Both the position numbers and the translations under genes were made by a program. From Symbiodinium natans (lineage: Eukaryota > Sar > Dinophyceae > Suessiales > Symbiodiniaceae), in the NCBI GenBank assembly GCA_905221605.1, contig CAJNDS010002723.1, positions 576,001 through 640,000 on the forward strand: a stretch of 64,000 nucleotides of DNA. The letters are read 5' to 3'. The notes under the pieces were generated by a model. It ran no database searches, was not told where the DNA came from, and was given only the letters and a program-made list of their open reading frames with translations. Positions 11,173-21,822 of the stretch are shown piece by piece (the stretch's first letter is position 1; each line of letters starts with the position of its first letter).

Positions 11173-11673
11173 CTTTGAGGGTTGTTTTGGGGTTTCGGGT
11201 TTACCCCCTGAACTCAAGAGTATACCTTTAACTAGGGATCTGCTTTGAACTATGGCATGTTCCTTGATTAGCTGGGCATCCGAAACCTGCAACCCTCAGC
11301 CCACATCCTGGGCTCCCTGCCGGGTAGGCTGTGTCCGTCAGGCAGCCGAGGAGGCTTGAAGCGTGGCTCCGCGAGGCCTTGCTGTCTCTCGTGCTACAAG
11401 TCTGAGGGTTGAGGGGTTGAGCGGTTGAGGGGTTCAGGGGTTCAGGGGTTCAGGGGTTCAGGCTTTGGGTTTCTGTGCTGAAAAACTTGTAGGGGGTCCA
11501 AGTCGAAAGAAGTCAACCCAAGGTCAAACCTCCCTCAGGACGAGTAGGTCACTGCTCGGGGGATACCCCTGCGAGACCCTTACGATAGGGTTGCAGGGGT
11601 TCAGAACTTGGGGCCTTCAGGCTTTTCGGGCTTTCAGGCTTTGGGGCTTGGGGGTGGGATGAGGTCGGCTTGC

Positions 11674-11731
11674 CTCGCCCAGCTTGCCCAGAGCTTCGGC
11701 CGCGGCCTGCCGTACCTGGCGCCAGGGACTC
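11674..11731 (-). CDS. HEAT-repeat exon (SPWRQVRQAAAEALGKLGE)
   Basis: After TTACAG|G the minus strand reads 19 codons that match the HEAT-repeat pattern VRxAAAxALGxLGE residue for residue. A possible GC donor (GAG|GCAAGC) follows. This is the single clearest exon of the locus. Confidence 0.68.
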
Positions 11732-12226
11732 CTGTAACCACTTAAGCAGTAAACCCCCAGACCCTAAGGTCTCTGAACTCGAAACCCTGAAGCCGAAGGC
11801 ACCCCCTATGCCCGAAACCCTGACAGGGGACACGAGGTACGAGTACATAGTAGTTCCCCTGTATCCCACTATAAGAACTCGTAAGTCACCAGGCTCGGCA
11901 CTTCCTCAGGGTCCTTTTGTATAGAAGCCACAAGGGCGATCTACTTTCCTAGATCCTTCCATCAGCCGAAACGTGCTACCTAACACCGGTGTTCTTCCAT
12001 GGCGACTCTGACACCTCCGCTTGCGTCCGCAGTATGCACCCCACCGCAGCCTGCCATTTCTTGTCGAGGAGCCCCTGGCGAGACTGAGCATCGCAAAACC
12101 CTAGAATCCGTAGAAGACTCGGGTATGGTCCGGAACTGTGTCTCTGTTGCTTTGAAGAAAGAAGCTGCGATCAACGTGGCCTCCAGCTGCCAACCCTTGG
12201 CCCCAGGGTCGGTTCCCTTACTAGGT

Positions 12227-12404
12227 TAAGGGTTTAGGGTTTAGGGTGTTTAGGGTGTTTAGGCTTTTTTTTGGTTTAGGGTTTAGGGTTGAGAGTTTAG
12301 GGTTTAGGGTTTAGGGTTTAGGGTTTAGGGTTTAGGGTTTAGGGTTTAGGGTTTAGGGTTTAGGGTTTAGGGTTTAGGGTTTAGGGTTTAGGGTTTAGGG
12401 TTTA
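12227..12404 (+). repeat. TTTAGGG array
   Basis: About 22 heptamers, the last 17 perfect, followed by a C tract and (CA)n. Confidence 0.95.
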
Positions 12405-12463
12405 CCCCCCCGCCCACACACACACACACATGATGATGAGTCTTTCTTCGTTGGCTTCCCCGC

Positions 12464-12525
12464 CTGGGCGACCGCCTTGGTGTGCGACTCGGCGCCCATC
12501 GCACCCAGAGCCGCTATGGCGGCAC
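12464..12525 (-). CDS. HEAT-repeat exon (AAIAALGAMGAESHTKAVAQ)
   Basis: After CGAAG|G the minus strand reads AAIAALGAMGAESHTKAVAQ with possible GC donors after AAG or CAG. The AAxxALGAMG core recurs at 14.87 and 16.1 kb, consistent with exon duplication. It lies between two TTTAGGG arrays. Confidence 0.57.
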
Positions 12526-13042
12526 CTTCGTTTCTCAAACCCCACGGTTTAAAGGTTTAGGGTTTAGGGTTTAGGGTTTAGGGTTTAACCCAAGTTGGGA
12601 ACCGACCGCATGGCCGGGTTGACGTCTAGCACCGAAGCTCATAGATTGGCGGGCTTGGGAGTTCTACTCAAACCCTAGCCCACAACCATTGCTCATGTGC
12701 TCGAAAACGTCTTGAACTCTTGAACATTGGGCATACCTGACAGAAGAACCCCTGAAGCCTCAAGCAGACCACGGAAAAACACCCTACAGTAGAGCCCAAA
12801 CCCCACATGACTTACCTAAAGCCTGAAACTCTAAACCCTAAATCCTGAACCCTAAACCCGAAACCCTACCCTAAACCCTAAACCCTGAACCCTGAACCCT
12901 GAACCCTTTGCAGGGTCCCCCACAGCGCGGCATCAGCAGTCCTGGCGGTGGCCGGCCGCCAGAGGTCGCCAGCGGAGGAGCCGCCACCTCCTCCGAGTTG
13001 TTGGTTTAGGGTTTAGGGTTTAGGGTTGAGGGTTGAGGGTTG

Positions 13043-13413
13043 CGGGTTGAAGGGTTGAAGGGTTGAAGGGTTGAAGGGTTGAAGGGTTGAAGGGTTGAAG
13101 GGTTGAAGGGTTGAAGGGTTGAAGGGTTGAAGGGTTGAAGGGTTGAAGGGTTGAAGGGTTGAAGGGTTGAAGGGTTGAAGGGTTGAAGGGTTGAAGGGTT
13201 GAAGGGTTGAAGGGTTGAAGGGTTGAAGGGTTGAAGGGTTGAAGGGTTGAAGGGTTGAAGGGTTGAAGGGTTGAAGGGTTGAAGGGTTGAAGGCTTGAAG
13301 GGTTGAAGGGTTGAAGGGTTGAAGGGTTGAAGGGTTGAAGGGTTGAAGGGTTGAAGGGTTGAAGGGTTGAAGGGTTGAAGGGTTGAAGGGTTGAGGGTTG
13401 AGGGTTGAGGGTT
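13043..13413 (+). repeat. Homogeneous GGGTTGAA octamer array
   Basis: About 44 near-perfect tandem copies of GGGTTGAA with one GGCTTGAA variant near 13292, bordered by GGGTTGA and GGGTTTA units. The largest variant block in the window. Confidence 0.96.
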
Positions 13414-13805
13414 TAAAGCTTTGGGTTTCAAGCTTAGGGTTTAGGGTGGATCAGGCTGCAGGGGCTTTAAGGGGTTCTAGGGCCTTAAGGGCCTTAAGCT
13501 TCTTGGGGGGCAGGTTCGCCTTTTTTAAGGGGTTTTAGGGGCTTTGGGCCCTGAAGGCAAGACGTACTGAGCAATACTGCACCCTTATGATCGTAGCCCA
13601 AAAACAACCCCAAACAGCCAAACCGCCAAACCCTAACAATTGTTGCGTGCCTTCCCGAAATAAACCCCGACAAGGGTATGTGGTCTTCAACTGCCTTCGC
13701 CCCTCAAAAGTCACACTAGACACATCCTCAGACCTCAAACCCTCAACCCTATCTTCAGACAATCGTAATCCCCCTCTCAACCCCCCAAGGTGAACCCCAA
13801 AAAAC

Positions 13806-13856
13806 GTCCTCGGGATCCTGGGTCAGGGTCACGACCAGGTCCGCCGAAGGCAGGGC
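13806..13856 (-). CDS. Candidate exon (ALPSADLVVTLTQDPED)
   Basis: Bounded by GGAG|G and a GT donor (GAC|GTTTTT), 51 bases and in phase 0 at both ends. The peptide resembles the first helix and linker of a HEAT unit (LVVTLTQDPED). Moderately supported. Confidence 0.42.
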
Positions 13857-14089
13857 CTCCATGTTTTCATGAGAGACTAAACCTCGAGTGTTTGGAATTC
13901 GGGTTTGCAGGCTTTATGGCTTCTAGGGTTGAATTGCTTAAGAACCCCCAAAAAAGACAAAAAAATCTTCCTTATAAGGTAAGATAGGGATTATTCCCCA
14001 CCCTCGGTGGGGTTGTTAGATTTTACACTCAACTCTTCTCCTCGCCCAGAACTCTTCTCCTCGCCCGGTCTACTCCTCGCTCATCCCTG

Positions 14090-14445
14090 CAGTGCCCAAC
14101 CCCAAAGTGTCCCTGGAGTGCCCAACTCTAGAGTGCCCAACCCCCCAGCTCCACGGTTTTTCTGGAGTGCCCCTGGAGTCCAACCCCAGAGTCTCCCTGG
14201 AGTGCCCAACCCCAGGAGTGCGCAGCCAACGTGGAGTCCCAACCCCGGAGTCCCCAACCCCGTCAGAGTGTCCCAGATTGCCCCAGATTGCCCAGCAGAG
14301 TGCCCAACCCCAGTGTTCCTGGAGTGCCCCCAGAGTCTCAACCCGAGTGGAGTTCCCTGGAGTGCCTCCCAAAGTCTCCGGAGTGCCCCAGAGTGTCCCG
14401 TGCCCAGCCCCAGAGTGTCCGGAGTGCCCAACCCCAGAGTATCTC
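14090..14445 (+). repeat. Minisatellite with GAGTGCCCAACCCC core
   Basis: Degenerate tandem repeat of GGAGTGCCCAACCCC and AGAGTGTCCC(T) modules, about 14-30 bases apart. Long open frames here on both strands are a product of the repeat. Confidence 0.85.
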
Positions 14446-14646
14446 TATCAAGAGAGGGTGGGCATGATCGAAGCAAAATAATTTGTGTTTTTTGGGGGCG
14501 TTGTTTAGGGGTTCAGGGTTGAGGGTCTAGGGATGTGGTTTTAGGGGAGCCAGGCTTTGGACAGAGCAGACTCATGGGGTCGGCTGTTGGGGTCCTGGAA
14601 GGATACCGCACTGTTGACACAAGGACCCAGACCGCTAAACGCACGG

Positions 14647-14832
14647 GGTTTAGAGTTTCGGGTTTCGGGTTGAGGGTTTAGGGTTTAGGGTTTAGGGTTT
14701 AGGGGTTTAGGGTTTAGGAATTATAGGGTTTAGGGTTTAGGGTTTAGGGTTTAGGGTTTAGGGTTTAGGGTTTAGGGTTTAGGGTTTAGGGTTTAGGGTT
14801 TAGGGTTTAGGGTTTAGGGTTTAGGGTTTAGG
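14647..14832 (+). repeat. TTTAGGG array
   Basis: About 25 heptamers, mostly perfect, with one interruption (GGAATTATA) near 14718. Confidence 0.95.
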
Positions 14833-14848
14833 GGCAACACCGAGCCAC

Positions 14849-14884
14849 CTGAGCGCCCATGGCCGCCAGGGCACTCGCACTCGC
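14849..14884 (-). CDS. Short HEAT-like exon (ASASALAAMGAQ)
   Basis: Bounded by CCCAG|G and a canonical donor CAG|GTGGCT; 36 bases, phase 0. The AxxALAAMG core parallels the exons at 12.5 and 16.1 kb. Directly abuts the TTTAGGG array on its downstream side. Confidence 0.42.
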
Positions 14885-15277
14885 CTGGGAACGGTGGTGG
14901 GAGTTAGGCTTTATGGCCTGGAGAGCCAGGGAACAACATGCGGCTGGGCCTAGACCACCCTAGGCCCTCCCCGGCCTTGAAACACCTAAACCCGGCCTTG
15001 AAACCCTAAGCCTTTAAACCCCAAACCTTAAAGCCTAGAAACCCTCTGAACCCCCGCACCTCCGACACCTGAATCCTAAGCCTTAAAACCCTAAATGCCG
15101 GAAACCCTAAACATCAACCCAATATCAGAAGCCCTAGAAACCCCAACTAAACTCGCAAAAGCCCCCCAGCCCTTTAAGCCCCAGTAAAAGCCTTAAACGC
15201 CCCTGGTATCCCTGATCCCTAGAAGCCCTTGGCCCTAAACCCTAAACCCTAAACCCCGAACAGCTCGCTCTGGGTCC

Positions 15278-15334
15278 CTGCACGGCGCGGCGGGCAGCCT
15301 CCGGAGACTTCAGCAGCTCCATGAGCTTCACGAT
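15278..15334 (-). CDS. Armadillo/HEAT-like exon (IVKLMELLKSPEAARRAVQ)
   Basis: The minus strand reads IVKLMELLKSPEAARRAVQ, the LVxLLxSPxxxARxxA pattern of armadillo repeats. The reading stays open upstream (TALLGE), so the acceptor may be earlier; the only nearby AG is followed by A. TTTAGGG repeats lie immediately upstream. Confidence 0.55.
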
Positions 15335-15354
15335 CTCGCCGAGGAGGGCGGTGG

Positions 15355-15457
15355 GTTTGGGGTTTAGGGTTTAGGGTTTAGGGTTTGGGGTTTAGGGTTT
15401 AGGGTTTAGGGTTTAGGGTTTAGGGCTTAGGGTTTAGGGTTTAGGGTTTAGGGTTTC
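15355..15457 (+). repeat. TTTAGGG array
   Basis: About 14 heptamers with TTTGGGG and CTTAGGG variants. Confidence 0.93.
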
Positions 15458-15951
15458 AGAGGCTTTGGGGGGCTTTGGGGGTTAGAGCTGAAGGTTTTGT
15501 AAGGTTGGTGAGTTTTGGGTTTGGGGGCTTGGGGGTTTCTGGGTTGGGCTTTGAAGATCTGATAGGGTCGGCCGAAATTCCAAGAAATCCAGGCTCCACA
15601 ACGTAATACTACAACCACAAACCCTGCACGTGACGTGAAGCCACAGACCCGACGCACTACCATCACGAAAGCCCGCCACAGACCAGGCACCCGAATACCC
15701 TAGACCCCAAACCCTAAACCCGAATACCCCTAAAGCCTAAACCCTTGAAGCGGACTTCCCGAGGCTCCCCAAGCCAATTCGGGATCCTAAGCCCAGGGCC
15801 CTGTGAACCTTGAACTTCGCAAGAGTTGAGACCTTGCAAGTCCTCGACCTATAAACTCCAGGCCCTAAACTCAAACCCGCCCCCCGCTGGACCCTGACCC
15901 TGTATAACCCCTAACACTCAACTGCAACCACCATCTAGCCCGCAACTCCTG

Positions 15952-16052
15952 AAACCCTAAACCCTAAGCCCTAAACCCTAAACCCTAAACAATAAACCCT
16001 AAACCCTAAACCCTAAACCCTAAACCCTAAACCCTAAACCCTAACCTAAACG
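15952..16052 (-). repeat. CCCTAAA array
   Basis: About 14 CCCTAAA heptamers on the plus strand with one AACAATA interruption. Confidence 0.93.
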
Positions 16053-16061
16053 TTGCAACAC

Positions 16062-16144
16062 CTCCCTCCCGATTCCCCTCGCCGCGTCGTTGGACGCCGC
16101 GGCGTGCTCCCCCATGGCACCCACGGCTTCGACAGCCGCCCCGC
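16062..16144 (-). CDS. HEAT-repeat exon (GAAVEAVGAMGEHAAASNDA)
   Basis: Bounded by CTCAG|G and a canonical donor GAG|GTGTTG. 27 codons, GAAVEAVGAMGEHAA then a short linker and AARGIGRE. Paralogous in pattern to the 12.5-kb exon. Confidence 0.57.
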
Positions 16145-16649
16145 CTGAGTCTACTTAAGCCTTAGGAAGTAGGGTTGAGGGTTGAGAGTTGACAGTTGAG
16201 GGTTGGTTTAGAATCTTCTTCACTTCGTCACTTAGGGATCAAGGACCCAAACTCTGAACGCCAAACCAGGGAGTTGAGGAGCTTTCGGGTTTTGCGGGTT
16301 TTGACAGGCTCTTGGACAGGCCCGAAGCTGACAGCAGCAGAACTGCGGCCAACTGGCGGGTCGCAAGGTCTGGGTCGGAAAGCGCCTGTGTGCGGTTCAG
16401 GGCTTAGGGGCTTCGGGGTCTGGGGTTTAGGGTTGAGTTTTTTAGGCTGGGGTTTCGTACTAGGCTTCAGGACCGAGCGGGGCCTTTAGGGTGGAGGGAT
16501 GTTGGGAGCCCACGGCTCCTACAACATGGCTGAGTCCCCAAAAGCCCACCCCGCAGCCCTGAAACGCTGCGATGACACGGCCGCGCCTCTATTGCTTTCT
16601 GAAGGAGGCTGGCGGGGGCCTTCCAGCGTGCGCTCTGGCTCTAGGACTC

Positions 16650-16925
16650 TAGGACATTTTAGGAATCTCTTTCGCTTGCTACTCTATGCTACTACTACTC
16701 GACTAGTCTAGTACTCTACTACTCGATTACTCTACTGCTCTCCTCTCCTACTCTACTCTGCTGCTCCACAACACTCTCTTCCTCTGCTCCTCTGCTTCCT
16801 CTAGTACTCTGCTACTTTACTCCTCTACTAACTACTCTACTACTCTACTACTTTACTACTCCACTACTATAGTACTATATTATACTACTCCACTACTATA
16901 GTACTATACTACTACACTACTACGG
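16650..16925 (+). repeat. Degenerate CTACTACT microsatellite
   Basis: Irregular runs of CTACTACT, CTCTACTA and CTATAGTA. Confidence 0.85.
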
Positions 16926-17156
16926 CGGGTAGAGTCGAGCCGAGGAGCGCAGCATAAAGGGCTTTCAAGAGCTCAGAAAACCTAAACCTCTGAACCTCTA
17001 AACCCTCTACCTCTGAACCAGAAACCTCTGAACCCCAAACCTCTGAACCCTAAACCTCTGAACACTAGAACCCTAAAACCATCAAGAAACCTCTAAACCC
17101 TGAACCCTAAACCCTGAACCCTGAACCTCTTGCAAGCCGACCCGCGCACCCCCCGC

Positions 17157-17217
17157 CTTGTCACCCAGCGAGGCCAGCGCCATCAGCGCTGAGTAGCGCA
17201 GGCGGTCGTCACCGAGC
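17157..17217 (-). CDS. HEAT-repeat exon (RLRYSALMALASLGDK)
   Basis: After GCTGAG|G the minus strand reads LGDDRLRYSALMALASLGDK, a clear HEAT unit (D-x-x-x-R-x-x-A-L-x-A-L-x-x-L-G-D). Possible donors are GGTGAC or AAG|GC. Confidence 0.62.
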
Positions 17218-17249
17218 CTCAGCTTTAGGCGGACACGACAATTCAGGGG

Positions 17250-17346
17250 TTTGGGGTTTAGGGTTTAGGGTTTATGGTTTTGGGTTTAGGAATTATAGAG
17301 TTTAGGGTTTAGGGCTTTGGGTGGTTTAGGGTTGAGGGTTTAGGGC
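17250..17346 (+). repeat. Degenerate TTTAGGG array
   Basis: TTTAGGG and related heptamers with interruptions, directly upstream of the exon at 17157-17217. Confidence 0.85.
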
Positions 17347-17534
17347 TGGACCCTGTGGACTACTCAGGGCTTACTGGCGTCCAAGCTTAAACTTGAGGCT
17401 CAAACAAACATCGCTCGGCCCTGCGTTAGGGGCTTTGCCAGGGGCCAGAACCTGAGGGCATCCTCCTGACAGGCAGGACTGACTCTTGAGCCCCCAGAGA
17501 ACAGCCCTAAACCCTAAACCCTCACCCCCTAAAC

Positions 17535-17595
17535 CAAGGCTGAGCCGCATCTCGGCTAGCTTCTTCTCGCGGGCGTCCTCAGGGAAGCAGCTTTC
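17535..17595 (-). CDS. Candidate exon (ESCFPEDAREKKLAEMRLSL)
   Basis: Bounded by CTCAG|G and a canonical GT donor that itself begins the next repeat (CTTG|GTTTAGG). 61 bases. A charged helical peptide, not a clear HEAT unit, but convincing as protein. Confidence 0.48.
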
Positions 17596-19028
17596 CTGAG
17601 AGGAGAAGGAGGAGGCCCTGAGGGTCTTTCTAACAATCTCGGTGTATAAGAGGGGTTTAGGGTTTAGGGTTTAGGGTTTAGGGCTGACCCCTAATATAGA
17701 CCCCCAAAAAATAGGATTCACTTCTAAAAAGGACCCCAAGAAGGTAACCCCCCCCTACTCTCGGAAACCCCCAAATGTCGGCATGTTTGTTTTTGGTCAG
17801 GCTGCGGAAGTGGTTTTTGCAGGGACATGCGCGGCTTGAAGTGCTGCCTAGAAGTCTTGAACCCGGAAGAAGCTGAAAACGGTCAGAGTCATGCTCATCG
17901 GAAACCACGAACAGCCGGAAAAGCTTTTTGGACTTGAGTATCTTTATTGGGATATGGCCCTTGAAGCCCTTTTAAAGATCTCTGGATGCGATCCTCCGAA
18001 ACCCAAGATTAAAACGTGCAGCCTCGCAAGGGCCTACAGTACCGAGGTTAGGCTGAGCCACCGCTTCGGCTGTCAGCGATGCAAGCTGCGCCAAAGCCTG
18101 ATTGCACGGCTGGGGCAGCAAAGGCGAAAGGGGTGACCCTCGTGGCCCAAAGCTCCGAAAATTGCGCCGCAGCCTAAAAAGGGTCCCCCTACCAGCTGCA
18201 GTATCAACCAGACATCGCAAGCCCAAAGATCCCAAAGCACCCTAAACCCTAAACCCCAAACCCTAAACCCTAAACCCTAAACCCTCAACCCAGCAGACTT
18301 TTTCGTTTAAAATCGTGCCTTTCCTTGACAGCGCTGCGAGAGCCTTGTTGGGGGGGCCTTCCTGGTGACTCAAGGGACCCCATGCAGTCCCTGTCGACTT
18401 CAATAATGTGGAATATATTGGAAGATCCCAACCAAACCCTAAACCCTAAACGATGACCTTCTCTAAGATCATGAAGACATCTCTTTAGAGCCAGTCCAAG
18501 GCGCTCATTGCTTTCAGGATGGCATGCGACAAGGGTTGAGGATTCGGGGCCCTTCAAACTCAAAAGCCAGGAGACCCTGAACCCTAAGCCCAAAACACAC
18601 TGCAGCTGCCCCCCCACCGGTGCCTCCACGGCAATGCCCTGAACCTCCGGCACCTCTGTAGCCAGGATTTAAGGCTTCTTAGGGCTTAGGGCCCAGAGTT
18701 GGGTTTAGGATTTAGGGTTTAGGGCTCAGGGCTCAGAGTTGAGGGTTTTGGGTTTCGGTGCTTAGGGTTTCGGGTTTAGGGCTTACTCAACAGCTCCTTT
18801 TGCTCTTAGACCCATTATGCACCTAGAAAAAATAGGTTTGGGAGGTGGGTTTGGTGGCGGTGCCAGGCTTGGGTTTGGGGGTAGGGTTGAGAATTGAGGG
18901 TTCGGGGCCTTGGGGTTAGGAATTAGGGGTGCTTAATTCTTCTGCACTTGTGGGGGACCTTCTCCGTCTGCACCACATCGGATATAGCGAGCGCCTGGCG
19001 GCGAAGCTTTACAAATGACCTCAAACAA

Positions 19029-19095
19029 TATATATATATACACATACATACATACATATATATGTATATGTATATGTATCTGTATCTGAATATGA

Positions 19096-19155
<60 letters not shown>

Positions 19156-19157
19156 GC

Positions 19158-19189
<32 letters not shown>

Positions 19190-19190
19190 G
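19029..19190 (+). repeat. TATATG / (TA)n microsatellite
   Basis: Tandem GTATAT hexamers bordered by (TA)n, followed by a C tract. The open frames across it are artefacts. Confidence 0.95.
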
Positions 19191-19489
19191 CTACCCCCCC
19201 CCCCCCAGAACCCACCGTAAGCACAGTGTAAGGGGGCGGGGTGTTTCCCCGAAGGCTGCGATACAATAAGTGCCATATCTGGCGAGCCACCCCTTTAATC
19301 TGATGGGTAAGGGCAGTGTGGGGAGGTGGAGGTTGGACCCTCCCCGCCGGGTCGCACGCAGCAGAATTCACCAAGCTTGCATCCTAAATAATTTGAACAC
19401 CAAGATAAGCCGTTTGTACGCAAAGTTGTTCTAGTAGCTGACAAACAAGCCCTCCCTATGTTTATTCGTTTAAAGCTGAGATACAGACC

Positions 19490-20330
19490 CTAAAGGTTTA
19501 GGCTTAAACCTATTCCAAAGCCTTAAAGTTTCCCTCGCCACTAGAGAGAATTTCACTTAACCCTATTCGTTGACGGTTTAGGCTGACAGACTGGCACCTG
19601 GTCCAAAATCTGTTGTTTTCCCTCGTCACTGAAGGCATTTCGCAAATTCCCAGACCCTATTCCCTAAAGACACTTTAATAAAGCCCAGACCCTATTCCCA
19701 TACTTTCAACGAAAATTGTTTAAGAATATTCGTGCTTCCTATTCCTGAAAACCCTAAAATTCATTGAAGGTTTAGGCTGAAACCTAGTCAAGAACCTTAC
19801 GTTTCCCTCGCCACTGAAGGCATCTCGCCAAAGCACAGACCCTTGTCCCTCAGCTATAAAGCCCAGACCCTTCTTCACACACTTAAAACAAATATTGGTG
19901 GTCAGGCAGCCTATCTCTTGAAGGTGTAGGCTGAAGCCCAGTCCAAAGCCTTATGTGTCCCCGCGTCACTAATGGCATTTCACTAAAGCCCAGACCATAT
20001 TCCCTAAACAAATTTTACTAAAGCCCGGACCCTATTCCCTTACTTTCAACGGAAGTTGTTTAGGAATACTCAGTCTTCCTATTCCTGTAAAACGTTTCCC
20101 TCGCCAATGAAGGCATTTCGCTATAGCCCAGACCCTTTTCCCTAAAGAACTTTTTCTAAAGCTCAGACCCTATTCCCGTACATTCAACGAATATTGTTTA
20201 GGAATAGTCATGCTTCCTATTCCTGTAAACCCTGTAATTCATTGAAGATTTCGTCTGAAACCCAGCCCATAACCTTACGTTTCCCTCGCCACTGAAGGCA
20301 TTTCTGTTTAGGAATTATCTTGCTTCGGTG
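19490..20330 (+). repeat. Degenerate tandem repeat with TTTCCCTCGCCACTGAAGG box
   Basis: The box TTTCCCTCGCCACTGAAGG and variants recur near 19531, 19617, 19803, 19957, 20096 and 20279, each followed by ATTTCGCNAAAGCCCAGACC-like text and often GTTTAGGCTGAAACC-like text before it. Spacing is irregular (86-190 bp). No coding signal seen. Confidence 0.75.
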
Positions 20331-20766
20331 CCTGCGGGGTGTATCCTTCATGTTTAGGCCCACTCCTGTGAACCCTAATTGTTAAACATTCTGGCTGAAG
20401 CCTTGTCCAAAACCTTACACTAAGACCCGATTGCTTCAATGATTTTTGTTCAGGAATGATCATGCTTCGGTGCCTGCGGGGTCTTAATGTCTCAGCCCTA
20501 TCTAAACCTTTGCTCCTAGTTTAGGGTTTAGGGGTAGGGTTTCGGGTTTAAATTTTGAGGTCCAGGGTTATTCTTGGTTCTTGGTTCGGACCCGGTTTTA
20601 CTTAAAACGGGTAATTTCCAAATATACGTATCAGAGTTTTCTGTGCTCATATTTATGTAGGACTTCTTGAGCTACAGTAAGAAATATGAACTTAATACTT
20701 TGCTGCTGTATAGCGAACAACAAACCAAGACAGCTGCCCTGAATCAGACTGAATGACTCAAGTTTG

Positions 20767-20789
20767 CCCCCCCCCCCCCCCCCCCCCCA
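20767..20789 (+). repeat. Poly-C tract
   Basis: About 22 consecutive C residues. Confidence 0.95.
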
Positions 20790-20879
20790 CCCCCAAGAAC
20801 TCATGGCGATGAGCTTCTTCCTTAAGGTGGGTTTGGGGGGAATCCAACTCGGGGATTCTTGGTGCCCATGGTCTGGGCA

Positions 20880-21325
20880 CCGTGTTAATTAACAGGGGGC
20901 CCGTGTTAATTAACACGGCCGGAACCAAGAACCAAGAACCAAGATTCCCAGAAAAGTCTTGGGACGAGTCTCATTTCCCAGTGGATGGGGGCATGTTAAT
21001 TAAAACGGTCCCCGTTTTAGATAAAATTCCTGGAACCAAGAACCAAGAACCAAGATTCCCAAAAAAGTCTTGGGATGAGTCTTGGTTCCTTAGGGATGGG
21101 GGCGTTTTAATTAAAACGGGCCCCGTTTTAATTAAAACGCCTGGAACCAAGAACCAAGAACCAAGAACCAAGATTCCCAGAAAAGTGTTGGGATGAATCT
21201 TGGTTCCTTGGGGGTGGGGGCGTTTTAATTATAAAAAAAAACGGTTTTAATTAAAACGCCTGGAACCAAGAACCAAGAACCAAGATTCCAAGAAAAGTCT
21301 TGGGACGAATCTTGGTTCCCAGGAC
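20880..21325 (+). repeat. Palindromic tandem array, left arm
   Basis: Four imperfect units of about 110 bp. Each unit has two copies of the palindrome GTTTTAATTAAAAC flanking GGGCCC, then GGAACCAAGAACCAAGA, then AAGTCTTGGGA. The array is mirrored by the right arm at 21368-21712. Confidence 0.92.
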
Positions 21326-21367
21326 CTGGGTCCGTCAGGTTGAAGAGCCAGGCAATTCACACGGCCC

Positions 21368-21712
21368 TCTACCTCGGGAACCAAGATTCGTCCCAAGACT
21401 TTTCTGGGAATCTTGATTCTTGGTTCTTGGTTCCAGGCGTTTTAATTAAAACGGGGCCCGTTTTAATTAAAACGCCCCCATCCCCAAGGAACCAAGACTC
21501 ATCCCAAGACTTTTCTGGGAATCTTGGTTCTTGGTTCTTGGCTCCAGGCGTTTTAATTAAAACGGGGCCCGTTTCAATTAAACGCCCCCATCCCCAAGGA
21601 ACCAAGATTCGTCCCAAGACTGTTCCGGAAATCTTGGTTCTTGGTTCTTGGTTCCATGCGTTTTAATTAGAACGGGGCCCGTTTTAATTAAAACGCCCCC
21701 GGGAAAAGTGTT
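21368..21712 (-). repeat. Palindromic tandem array, right arm
   Basis: Three units of the same sequence in inverted orientation, separated from the left arm by about 40 bp (axis near 21345). Together they make an inverted repeat of roughly 800 bp able to form one long hairpin or many small ones. Confidence 0.92.
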
Positions 21713-21792
21713 TTTTTAAATGGTCTTTCATACTCAAACAACCAAATATCGAGCGTTTATGTCTTTGAGGGTGGGTTCTGGGGGGGTGGGGT

Positions 21793-21822
21793 ACCATATA
21801 TATATATATATATATATATACA
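21793..21822 (+). repeat. (TA)n microsatellite
   Basis: Thirteen or so TA dinucleotides, 80 bp beyond the palindromic array. Confidence 0.95.

Noticed and set aside
13006-13431. 141-codon minus-strand frame of LQPFNPST repeats
   Set aside because: Direct translation of the GGGTTGAA octamer array; no protein-like sequence.
14007-14522. Overlapping frames of 130-170 codons with repeated VPNPRVS
   Set aside because: Generated by the GAGTGCCCAACCCC minisatellite in several frames and on both strands.
18923-19374. 117-codon frames of IYIYIY or TYTYTY
   Set aside because: Translation of the TATATG microsatellite.
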